Source of the DNA: Scolanthus callimorphus
Lineage: Eukaryota > Cnidaria > Anthozoa > Actiniaria > Edwardsiidae
Length of the DNA stretch: 64,000 nt
Reading direction: 5' to 3'
Assembly: GCA_033964015.1 (NCBI GenBank)
Contig: CM066924.1
Location: 3,454,251-3,518,250 of the forward strand
Part shown: piece by piece, positions 20,540 through 32,500 of the stretch
How the letters are laid out: the number at the start of each line of letters is the position of its first letter
How positions within the stretch are numbered: position 1 is the stretch's first letter
The notes under the pieces: generated by a model
Databases searched by the model: none
Seen by the model: the letters and a program-made list of their open reading frames with translations, nothing else
Told to the model about the DNA's origin: nothing
Position numbers and translations under genes: made by a program

Positions 20540-23500
20540 GTAAGTTGAAATGACAGTCATCTAAGAGTTGTACAAACAAAATCAGTTTTGGTGACCCAGA
20601 GCATGGAAATTTAGATGTCTAGCTGTTATTTTTCGTACACAGCAGCTGTCTAGGTCGCAACTACTCGGTGACTTGGTATTAATAGTTTTTGAAGTAAAAA
20701 GCCCAAATGTTATCATGAATGGCTCCCACGGCCTGACATTAATATTTTCCGAGAGGTGCCATTGATGCCTGCCAGTTTGGTCGACTTAACAGAAATTTTG
20801 TCACCATCTCTTTCTTTCTACTATATTCTCACGTTTGTACGTTAAATGCGCAAAACTGCTATATTGACAGCTAATTTCAAGAAGAATTTTTTTTTAATCT
20901 ACACACTGAAAAGGTAAGTTGCAATTTGGTGACAAGTTTGAAATGTTGTTCACCAAATCCAAATCTACCATAGTCACTGTCGGTGACTATATGGTGACAA
21001 TGCCAGGCCCTGCTTTAGGGGCGGATTACATGGAGAATTTCAGCCCGGGCTGAGGTTTCATCCCGGTGACCGGGCTGATTTTTTCTTGTGATTATATGTG
21101 GCATTTCAGCCCGGGCTGTTTCAAATCCTAGCGCCATCTTGCAGCTAAAGCGCATGTTACCGGCGGTTGCAGCTACCCATCTACACACACATCAAAAACT
21201 TGTTCTGTCGGCATGCGAAACTTCAAAGTTTTGACAGTGAAACTTGGATGTTTTGATGGCCAAACTTAACGTTTTTGTCACAATATTCAAGTCTGCACTT
21301 TCGTTTCAATAACAAACATTGAAAAAAGCTAATAATCTGGTAACTTCACAGTTTTTCTGGTCAAAAAGAAATAAATCAACTGAACTTTTTACCTGTTTCC
21401 ACTCACGAGTATCACCAAAGCTTCATGCTTGGGCGGGCAAACTTTGAAGTTCAATTGTCAAAACTTCGAAGTTTCACGTGCCGACAGAACGAGCGTGTAG
21501 ACGGGTAGATGCAACCGACAGTATTTGGCTTTTACGCTGTACAAGACAACATGGGCGCGAATTTCCAGCCGGGGCTGAAATTCTACTGCAATTACATGGT
21601 GAATTTTTGACAAACAACCTGGGCTGAAAATCCTAGCCCGGGTCACTCTGACCGGGACAGGATTTTCAGCCTGGGCCGAATTTCTTATTATATGTATTTG
21701 TTAAAAAGGCCGGGCTGGCAATTCAGCCCCCCCTCCCCAGGCTGAAATCTCAGTCCGGGCTGAAATTTTCCATGTAATCGGCCCCTTAGTAAGAATGGCT
21801 TCCTAGAGAATAGAAATAATTAAGAGGAAATCCATTAGGAGATCAAGCAATTTCACTACACAGAGTAATTTATGAATGACAGAGATAATCATCAAACGCA
21901 GCTCTGAATTTTTTTATGATGTGGACATTTGTCTGTTATTCAGGTGGCAGTTTGAAGAGACCAGCTGATGGAGATTTTAACGGGAATGTCAAGAGAATGC
22001 GAGAAAGTGATCCCATGGCAGATGCTAACCAACCCACAACACTGAGACTCCTTATACAGAGCAAGGTAAGCTTCTAGCATTTTATTCTTTCTTTATTCAC
22101 TCATTTCAAAAAGGTTTACCTGTATCTTAAAAGGCAATTTATTCTCCCTAGTAAAAACACCATATTTCCTCTATACACCCATCTATAAAAGATCAGTCAT
22201 AAAAGGTGAATCTCCCCAGTGAAAAAAGCTTTTTCCTTCTTTATACACCCATTTAAAAAAATGTTGGTCAGGACAGTTGCCAACATGTTTTTGAAGAGAC
22301 CATTATTTGTCACTCTTCTAGATTCTTCTGGATTCCTTTTATCTAACATCTCTGTTTGTTTCTAACTCAGGATGCAGGTGGAATCATTGGAAAGGTAAAT
22401 ATGAACTTCTGGAAGCTCTGTTTTACTCTTCCTCAGATTTTGTAAATTGCAAATATTTTATCAGCCAAAAATGTATAACAATAGGCCGATCCCTAGTGAC
22501 ATCATTGTTTACATTTCAGAAAATTTAAAACACAGCATCTAGCTCTGAAAATGCAATGAAAAGCTCAATTAAATAAGTTCATTTTTATTCTTATAACGTT
22601 TTGACCTGTTTCCATACCATTTTTCAGGCTAGTTGAAGCTTGTCAAAATTGTGTCATTGGGGCAAAATGCTCTTAGCTCACATGTTTCCTCTAAATTGAC
22701 ATTTTACTTCATGCCTAGAATTTGAGATATCAGCTTGAAATTTTCCAATTATGTTTCATTTACAGTACTCTATTGATCTTCAGAACACATCATTTTATAG
22801 CTCCCTCAAAGGTTCTGATTCTGAAAATTGCTTATGCTAATGAGCACAAAATGTAAACAAAGGACTGGACTTAGCCAATTTGTTTGTTGCTTGTCTACAG
22901 GGTGGCACGAACATCAAGCGCTTGAGATCTGAGGTATGCTGTACAATGCTGGGTATTGTTGCCATATACTGAGCATCTTGTCACTCCCTTAGAAGTGTTT
23001 CCACATTAAATAAAGCAAGTTTGAGATTCTAGTGGTTTCTAGGGATATCACGCCAAAGAAACAAGATCAATATCGCAAGGGGTTGCAGGGGAGAGTCTCT
23101 CTACTTACATACAAAAAATAACTCATAAATTTTACTGTTAGCATGTATCAACATAGTGAAGGCTCCTTTAGAACTTGTTGCTCTCTCACCTTATGCTCGA
23201 TTTCCAGCCCTTGTTAGCCTGCAGTTCATCCCACTACTGGATCATTGGTCTGGCCTTTGTTATGATCAATCAATCAGCTAATAACATGCCCCACTTGGGG
23301 CGGGGGGGGGGGGGGCACTGGCCAAATACAAAGGTTAAACAAGGGTGGACAACAAACAACGATTTCAAAGAGCTTCCAAAATCTGCTTTGGATTCTTTCA
23401 ATATCGAAAGCTTTTGTCAACTCTCAAGCTGCAGTACTCAAGAATTTGCTTCAAGGCAGAGATGTTATGGTGCGTCAGACTACAGGCTTTGGAAATTGCT

Positions 23501-26500
23501 GACTTTTCAAGGATTTTCCTTGCTTAATGATGCAGTGCGTTGCGAGTGACAGCGAGCGAGACCATTGATCCAGCCGTTTGTGGGGTACCTGTAGGATCGC
23601 AGACCTATACAAACAATGGCTGGAAATCAAGCATACTCTCACCTTTGCTAATCTTATTTTTTGTAGAAACCAAGACCCTCAGCAGTGAATGGGCCTTTCC
23701 CTCCCTTATCTAACTTTCATCATTATTTCATAGTTTTTATTCAGTATCTCATGGATATGGACAGTATAGAAAAGAGTGGTTGTTGTTAGTGAATTTGATT
23801 TCTTTCCCTCAAAACCCAAACCTTGGATGAGCCTTTCCACACCATAGAGCAACCGTTTGTGTGACTATGTCAAGACCTGAGTAGTTTTGTTCTTTTTTTT
23901 TTTCAAGAAAACAAGGTAGCCATTTTTTCAATTTTGAAGCATTTGTCACATGACCTCATATATCCATGAGTTGCTTTTTGTTTCCTTTGACTAAAAAAAA
24001 TTAACCTTGAATTTCATGCCCATATTCACAAGGGAGGTGCATTGTGCCTGTTTACTTAATGAATACCATTTATTCCAATCTAAGTTGATTTTATCCTGTT
24101 ATTCCCTTCCATCCTTACCCGCCCGCCCACTCGTCCTATCCCGTTCCTTCTACCATTGCCCTGGCCCTTGATGAACCCATTCGTCCTCTAGTACAATGCC
24201 GTCGTGAATGTTCCAGATACCAATACCTCCGAGCGGTATGTCCCGTCCCAGTTCTACCTATCTATACCATAATAATATGGGTGTCTTGTGTTAACATGTA
24301 ATAATACATGTACATGTACCTTTCTGGGGCTCGAAATTAAGCCAGTTTTTATAGCACAAATGACTGCCAGACTCCTATGGTTGGATTAACTGTAATGCAC
24401 TTATGAAACTGTACATACATGTGTAGTCACGGTAGGGGATGAAATATAGTCACATTTCCAGCAATCTTGGTTACAATTTCGAGCCCTTCTTTTCTGTTAA
24501 TCTTTTCATCAAGTCTTGTTGCATATTTTGATTACGTTATTTTACTACCTTCTCTGCAAATCTGTCTTATTTTATTTTATTTTCCTTTTCCAATACTTAC
24601 CTGTTTATTGCTCAACCTTGCCCTCCCTTCATGGTTTGCTCTGCACTCTCTTTCACCCATCACTGAGCTGTGCTAATCTTTCATCAAATGCAGTAACCCT
24701 TGTAATATTGTGGCCCTTGTCTTGTGTGTTACAGTGTATAAAGTCTGTGATTTGTTAATATGAGTTCTCTATGCTTGTTTATATTTTGGGTTCTGATAAA
24801 TTGAATTAGAAATATAATTCTCTTGAATTTTGCTTGAATTTTGCATTGCATGTACCATCCTGGGTGGTATGCATGAAATTTTACCTGCTATCAAAATTAA
24901 TAAAACCTGGTCTCCGTAAAGGTTTGCTTAAAAACTAAAAAATCCAAACACAAAAAGCAAAACAGAAAGGTAATTTAATGTAAATAGTTGTGGCTCTTGG
25001 GTTGTGTTCTTCATTGGTATTAATGCATTGCTATAATTTGTTTTTGCAGTGTACTAACTATCACTGCACCCAAACAATGCGCTTTAGATATTCTTGCAGA
25101 GATCATCCCGAAAGTTGGCCAGGTAAGCCGATTCACTTACAGCCATAGATATTCAAGCATCCTGAGTGCAATGATGAGTTGAATTATTCAATTCAATAAT
25201 GCATTCAGCTTGGAAAAACGTCTTTAAATTTTGAAAAAAAAAACTGTGAAATGTAAAGGACTTGATTGATTTGCATGCGAAATAAAGTTGTTGTTGCATG
25301 CATTGTGTTCTGGTGATCAAGTGTATTGTTCTTTGCCGTCGCTTTTCTTGATGCTGTTGGTGCATTTTAAAGCCCATGAAATTAAAAGCCGAGGATTATT
25401 GATTTCCAGGTTTCTCAGGGCCATGAGATCCAGATGTTGGTACAAAGGTCTCAAGTTGGGAGCATTATTGGAAGAGCTGGTTACAAGATCAAGGAAATCA
25501 GGGAGGTCAGTTTCTTGGTCAAGGCTCCTTTTTGTCCTGGAATATCCTGGATTTTCATTTCCTTCCTGGAAAGTCCTTGAAAGTCCTGGGATGTTAAGAA
25601 AAACTTTTGGAAAATGTTTCAACTCAAATGTGGTTAAATGAGTCAGTCTCGCAAAATCTTATTTTGGGTCACAAATTATGACATTAGCATTAATGCACCA
25701 TATGTGCATTACGAGTGAATAGAAAAATGTTACTTGCTGTATACCGGTATTGGTCCAATATAGTAAAGCATCTCCCTTTTAAACTGTGCATGTTTTTTAG
25801 AAGGGGAGGGGGGGTATTTCTACCCAAAACTCTGGGAAAAATAACTAATATAATGACCTGTGAAAATCCTTGGCACTGGTTGTGGATAGAGTTTTCAGCA
25901 AAAGGTGTTGACTTAACTACTAAACTACTTCATCATCGATGGAAGCTCGTAATTGTTTGGGACAGGGCACCGCAAGGAAACTAAACTTGTATTTCTAGTG
26001 GGGTCTGGGGGCATGCTTGAAATTTCGAGGTCATTATGAAATTTTCTTTATTGTATAAGTTCAGTGTGTGTGCTGAAAAAGTTCATGTTTCATCATAATT
26101 CATGCTATGAGGGTCATTTATAAACTATAGTTATACATATGTACCTTTCACACTTATCTTTCTGTTTTATCTTCTATTTTGACAGAGTTCTGGAGCCAAT
26201 GTTAAGGTAATTGTAGAGGATTTAGATTTTCTGTTAAGTTTTCAGTCCTTTCTTTTGGGCCATAATTTAGAAGTGGTTGTGAATAACTGACAGAAAGATG
26301 ATGTTGATTTTGTTTGTGTTTTGCAGGTGTTTGCTGATTGTCTACCCAACTCCTCTGAAAGAGTGGTTACCATGACAGGTACTTCCGTGCTAGTTTGGTT
26401 TAAAGGGGCAGGGTCACGATTTTGGTGCTATTTTAGGTCGCTTAAATACAGTCAAATTCATAAGAAATGAGCAAAATAATCATCTAGTTTTGTTAAACAA

Positions 26501-29500
26501 CCTTTCAGCTGCTAGATAAGTACAAATTTGGAGTATTTTTGCGTGTTATAGAGCGGATGGAATTGGATTGCAAAATGCTCTTTTTGATTTCTTACCAGGC
26601 TTTTTCAAACTCAGAAATAAAATAGCGATAGGTATAAAATCTTAGGTAAGAATGCCTGTATAATGCGCCCCCACATTGTGAAGCTAGATATATTTTTTGT
26701 ATTTACACGTAAAGAAGGAAAGGAGCAGAAGAAGAGAAGCGTGTCCGTTTTGTTCCTGTTTTGACATTGGGCTCAGAGAACGTAGGGGTTAAGATTACAT
26801 TGTGACATATTTTCATGAAAATGTGTATATGAGCAAAAAAAAAACGAAATTGCCTGTCCACTTTATTTTTTACCTCTTTGGCACCCCACTTTTTAGTGTA
26901 CTCCGCCGCCCGTGAGAGCTACAATTCTTGAACCCTTGACGTTAATGAGACGAAGTTAGGAAGTGACAGTGGTCTCTACCATAGTGTCTGAGAATCAGGC
27001 GTTCCGTGGTACATACTTTTTTTATACCACAATGCGCACGTTTCTCGAATTCTGATTGGCTCTCAGCCGTGGGTGCATAAAAGTATATACCACGGAACCC
27101 GCCATCACCAGCGCGCGCGCTGAAAAGAACCAACGAAAACACCGTTTGGCTGCGCGTGCCCGCTGCTTTTGTATTTAATTTTTGCCTTTTTTTTGTGGTA
27201 TAAAACAAATGTCCTCGGCTGCGCCTCGTGAGTCCACAACATTTTGGCCACTTTATTACGTCATTCCGTGGTATATAAGAGGACATACCACGGAAAAACC
27301 GGACATTTGTTAAATGTACTGACGGCTGAGAGCCAATCAGAATTCAAGAAAGAAACGCACTCGTTTTGGTATATCACGTTGGTGCATGTACTAATAAGCA
27401 ATGTTTGTTGTTTACAACAGGACCCCAGATACCATCGTCAAGTGCGTGGAGAATGTGCTTAACGCACTAGCAGATGTAAGGGCCATACAGTACCTTATGA
27501 ATTTGCTTCTTTGTATACAAGAACCTAGAATTTTAGTCAAACTGAAGAGGTTTTTATATTTTAAGATACTACCGAAATCACTAAACTGTCGGCACCCTCG
27601 AAAATTAGATCGATCGTTTGTCAGTTTTGGTTCGCTCGTCTGGCTGTTTTGATCGATCCAAATGGTCACGTGACATTTAAATTTTGTATCAAACAATGGA
27701 AGAAGCGTGTTTTTCCATTGTTTGGTACAAAATTTAAATGTCACGTGACCATTTGGATCGATCAAAGCAGCCAGAAGAGCGAACCAAAACTGACAAACGA
27801 TGGATCGAATTTTCGAGGGTGCCGACAGTTTAGTGATTTCGGTAGTAGTTATATTTAAGGATAGCAAGTTACAACGTCCTATCCTATATTTTCTCGTTAG
27901 GCCCCCTTAAAGGTCAGGTCATCCTATTCGATCCTTCATCACAAGGTGGAGATTTCTTTGATGACAGTTTCGGTGGTCCTGGTGGTTTTGGCGGACCCAT
28001 GGGAGGCGGCCCTATGCGCGGTGGAGGCCCCATGAGGGGGAGGGGTGGACCCCGTGGGGGTAGAGGTGGTATGGGGCGAGGGCGCGGAGGGGGCCGTGGT
28101 GGTGGCCGTGGAGGGGGATTTGGAGGTGGTAGCAACTTTGGGGATACCTTTGGTGGGTTTAATGCTGGTGGCTCCAACATGGGCGGCGGTGGAAACCAAG
28201 GACAAGATTTCTCACAAGATCTGGTAAGATCTGTTAATTCTCCTTCATTGAACCTTTCCTGTATGACAGATATGAGAGTTTTGTAGAATGAAGTATTAGA
28301 TCAAACACTAGAGAGCGTGATTCATCAGGATTTTCAAACACTGAGAAGTGGGTTGAAAAAAGCCGAAAAACTCTATCGCGTGTTTCATATTACTTCTCAA
28401 ACGAACGACTAAATGCCGAAAAAAAGAAGGAATAAAATCTCAATATGATTTTATTTGTCCACACCTGATGAATTATGAATGAGTTTGAGAATGATAATTC
28501 TATTATTGAGCTGATATTCTAACCCTCGCGAGTTCATAGACAATATCGGGAGATCTTTTAGTCATGTCACGTGCCTGTACTGGCAGAGGAATAAAAGGTT
28601 GGACTACAACCAGGTTTTTTGTGATAATCAAATTGTGCTAAAAAAATAAGTTTGTGGGCACTACAACCAAATGTTTTGAGGTTTTTTGTGATAATCAAAT
28701 TGTGCTAAAAAAATAAGTTTGTGGGCACTACAACCAAATGTTTTGAGGTTCTTTGTGACAATCAAATTGTGCTAAAAAAATAAGTTTGTGGCCACTACAA
28801 CCAAATGTTTTGAGGTTTTTTGTGATAATCAAATTGTGCTAAAAAAAATTAAGTTTGTGGGCAAACGTTTACAGCGAAAATCGTTGCATCGCGACCCGCG
28901 TTTTCAAAACATCGATTTGTTTTTGGCTTTGCTGCTCCGCCAGTCAAATCTTATGAGCCAATCAGATTTCAAAAACATCAAGTTTTTTATTTTTGACTTT
29001 GCTGTTTCGCCAATCAAAACTATCTGAGTCAATGAAACTTGTGCCCTGTTTCGCCTAGTGCAGTCGCCTGGCTTTCTGTCGCGACGTTGTCTGGTTTTAG
29101 TTCAGAGGGAAGCCAGTTGACTGCACTAGGCGAAACAGGACACGAGTTTCATTTTACCTGTAAGGCAATGTTATTTATTCAGTCTGTTATCTGTTTTATT
29201 TGTCAAGCAGGGTGCAGGAGGCTTTGGTGATTCCAACTTTCAGGGAGGAGGTGAGATGAATTTTGATTTATGTCAAGAAAACTGTCGTATTTCTAGTGAT
29301 TATGTGGTCTTCCCTTGGTTTCTTGAGTCTCTTGTTTCGACGCTCTCGACCATAAGGCCCGACACTGTGACCACATGGTCTCCAATGGCGACCAAAATTG
29401 TAGAGCTTGTCGCCAAATCGCGACCCATCTTTCTAAGTTCAGCTGAGATCAACGTTTATGTGACAACTAAATCTTTGCATTTTTGCGACTAAATTTTTTG

Positions 29501-32500
29501 GTTAGTGGTTTAGGTTTAATAAAAATGGTGGAAACGACAAACAACATCATTTCTCGAATGTCTCTTAATTCAGGTGGCTTTTGCAACCTTCTGAGTCAAT
29601 AGAAAGAGCGAAAAACGTTTAGGCTTGCGTTCTGCGCTTGCGTTGAGCTTTGTACGAAAAATCGGCAAGCTTGCCTACATTGCTTTTTAGGCTGTACATT
29701 TACAAATTTATTCAAATATCCGTGACACAGCCACTTTAATTCTAGTGAAACGTTCGGGCTTCACTATTGCGTTTATTACAAAGACAGTTGCAAGCTCTCC
29801 CTGATTGACTTGTTTTTTTCTTGTGTTATAGGCCAGATGAACCAGTGGAATCAGGGGGGAGCACCAGGTGGTGGGAACACTGGAGATCAGTCCAATACAT
29901 CCACACAAGTCACTATACCCAAGGATGTAAGTTAAAGAGCCTGTGTCAGCCGCCATTTTGACAGCATAGCAACATACCAAGTCCGAGAAAGCATCCATTT
30001 CCATCGGCTGATTTAGAGAATATAGAGTAATGTGCTCTATTGAATTTGGTAAATCAAACATGAAATTTTGTTTTTAGATGATTATTAAGTGATTTCTACA
30101 CGTTATTTGTCTTCTAATATCGAACGAAAACAATAACAAAGATGCAGTCCATTGTGTTTGAAAGATAACCATTCAACCACTCCTTTGTTATTGTTTTCGT
30201 TCAAAATTAGAAGACGAATTCTCGTAGAAATCTCTTGAAACAAAGTCTCATATTTGATCTACCAAATTCAATCAAAAGCATTGCTCTACATTCTCTAAAT
30301 CAGCCGATGGAAATGGATGCTTTCTCTGACTTGGTATGTTGCTGTGCTGTCAACCCCTTTCTGATTTCTTACTAGACTAAGCAGTTTTAGGACAGAACTC
30401 CGGAATTAAATATCGCAAAGACTATTAATCTTGTTCAGGCTCGAGCGCATATTCTTGGAGGAGGGGGTTCGTTGTCCTCAGCTTTTCAGAAAAAAAACCC
30501 TCTATAAACTAAATTCATAGCATTTTGTCGTGTTTTGTACCCGTTTTGTGACCAAAACCGTGTTGTTTCGCAACCTTTTCTTAATAAAGCCCGCTTTAAT
30601 TCGGGACCCCGCGTTTGATCAATACTATATTCTTACCAAATGGTGATTGCATTTTTAAACCGCACCGGGAGGACCTCCCTTAAAAATACCCCCTCCCCTG
30701 GATTTTTTTTGTTTTGTTTTTTTTTTGGGGGGGGGGGGGCAAAAAAACACTGGAAAATCGGTTTGGATAAAATGCCCCTGGGAAGTCATCTTTTTTACCC
30801 CTTCCCCTTGGAATTTCCAGTCTCCAGACACCCCCTCCCGTGGAATTTCCAGAGTCCAAAACAACCCCCCTGGAAAATTTCCCGTAGGTCCTCGATCAAC
30901 CTCCCCGGTGCGGTTTAAAATGCAATCAGCCAATATAGAGCAGCCAGGAATCTGCCCAAATTTCCTTGCCCTCTTGACTGTGGCAATTGTATTGACTATT
31001 GTTTTCTTCTCTGCTGTTTTCTCTAGCTCGCTGGCTCTATTATTGGCAAGGGAGGAGAAAGAATCCGGCAAATCAGGTGACTGAACGTCCTTTTCCTACG
31101 ATTATTTTAGAGTCGAGTCTCTTGATCATGCTGGCTGTCTGAGGCGATAATGAGAAGAGGTCAAGACAATGGTACTTTTTAGCAGCCCAATTTTGTCATT
31201 TGAGATGGATGGCAGAGAAGGCTCTTTTTGTCAAATACGCGTGAATTCGTTCGTAAAATTGCATTCGACTAATCAGATTCTAGAAGCAGATGCTTGTCTT
31301 TTCAAGAGCCTACGACCAACAGCAAACAAAGCTTCTTGTGAGGCATAGAGCAGATTTCGTATGACTGTGAAAAGTACCGCCACAAAGTTGTTCCGCGCCG
31401 CGACCGTGACCGTACCGCGACTACGACTACTACGCGATTTCATTGGCGATTTCATTCCATCTACAGCAGGCCAGGTTCCGTACCGCCACCGCGACAGTAC
31501 CGCGCCGTACCGCGACACTTTTCACAGTCATACGAAATCTGCTCTATTAATGTAGCGCCGCGGACAACTCTTATACTAGTGACGAGTAGCTAGAGCTAGT
31601 ACATCAGTCAGTATGTCCCAATGATGTGAACATTCAGCCTGAGATTTCCATGAAGGCATTAACTGATTTAATGACCTGAGGGACATGACATGAGGTACAG
31701 TCGCCTAAAATAAATGCTTCAAATTCTGCAACTCGAGCTCTTAAGACTGTTTGCCGTGCCATATTTGGTAAACGTCCGTAAATATAAGAGAGAAGTCTTT
31801 GCTACGGCCGAACGGTCTAAGCCGTTCTCTTCTCGCCTCTGTGCCTGGGGTTCGATTCCCGGCTTTGGGAGCCTGCTATGGGTTTTGTCTCTGCTTGGTC
31901 TAGCCTGCTAGCAGGCGTTGGTTGGCTGTTTTTAGGTCGTTTTATGGCGAGGATCGAGCGAGATTACCGATGTGGGTACCATGTGGACGGGTCAAAATTC
32001 GGTCTGGAGCGAGTGACAAAACGAGAGGGTGGGTCACTCGCCCCAGACCGAATTTTGACCCGTCCAAGATGGCGCCCACATCGGGATTCGCGCTCGATAC
32101 TCGCCATAAAACGACCTAAAAGCAGCCATTCGTGTTTCATATTGGTTCATCGTGGACAGAAATGACTCGTCATTTCTCCTGTGTTTCACGCCTTTCAGAT
32201 GAGACAATACTACAGATCTCACCGAACTGTCGCATTGTGTTTGAATTTCGTGCTGTTACCACGCCCACAAACATCTACAAGTTTGCCTACATTCCTTTGC
32301 TCATGTGAATTTAAAGTCAAAATCGGAAGTCTGAATTACAGGAAGTCTGAATTACAATAATCTCACTTGCATAAAGTGCGTACACAAACAGCAGTGTGGT
32401 TTTGTGCCTGTAGAATTTAAAGGCGGTCCTCCGATTTTGACTGGATTTTCTTGGAGCGCTGCATAAAGCATCAAAGAAACGGCGCCAAATCAACTTATCA

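Noticed and set aside
27914..28205. Long Pro-rich and Ser/Thr-rich open frames on the minus strand
   Set aside because: Shadows of the Gly/Arg-rich HNRNPK exon 12 in other frames.
28611..28862. CRISPR-like array
   Set aside because: The repeats are contiguous with no unique spacers, in an intron of an animal gene; a minisatellite.
31797..31870. tRNA gene
   Set aside because: A and B boxes are present, but the acceptor and anticodon stems do not pair properly; read as a SINE head.
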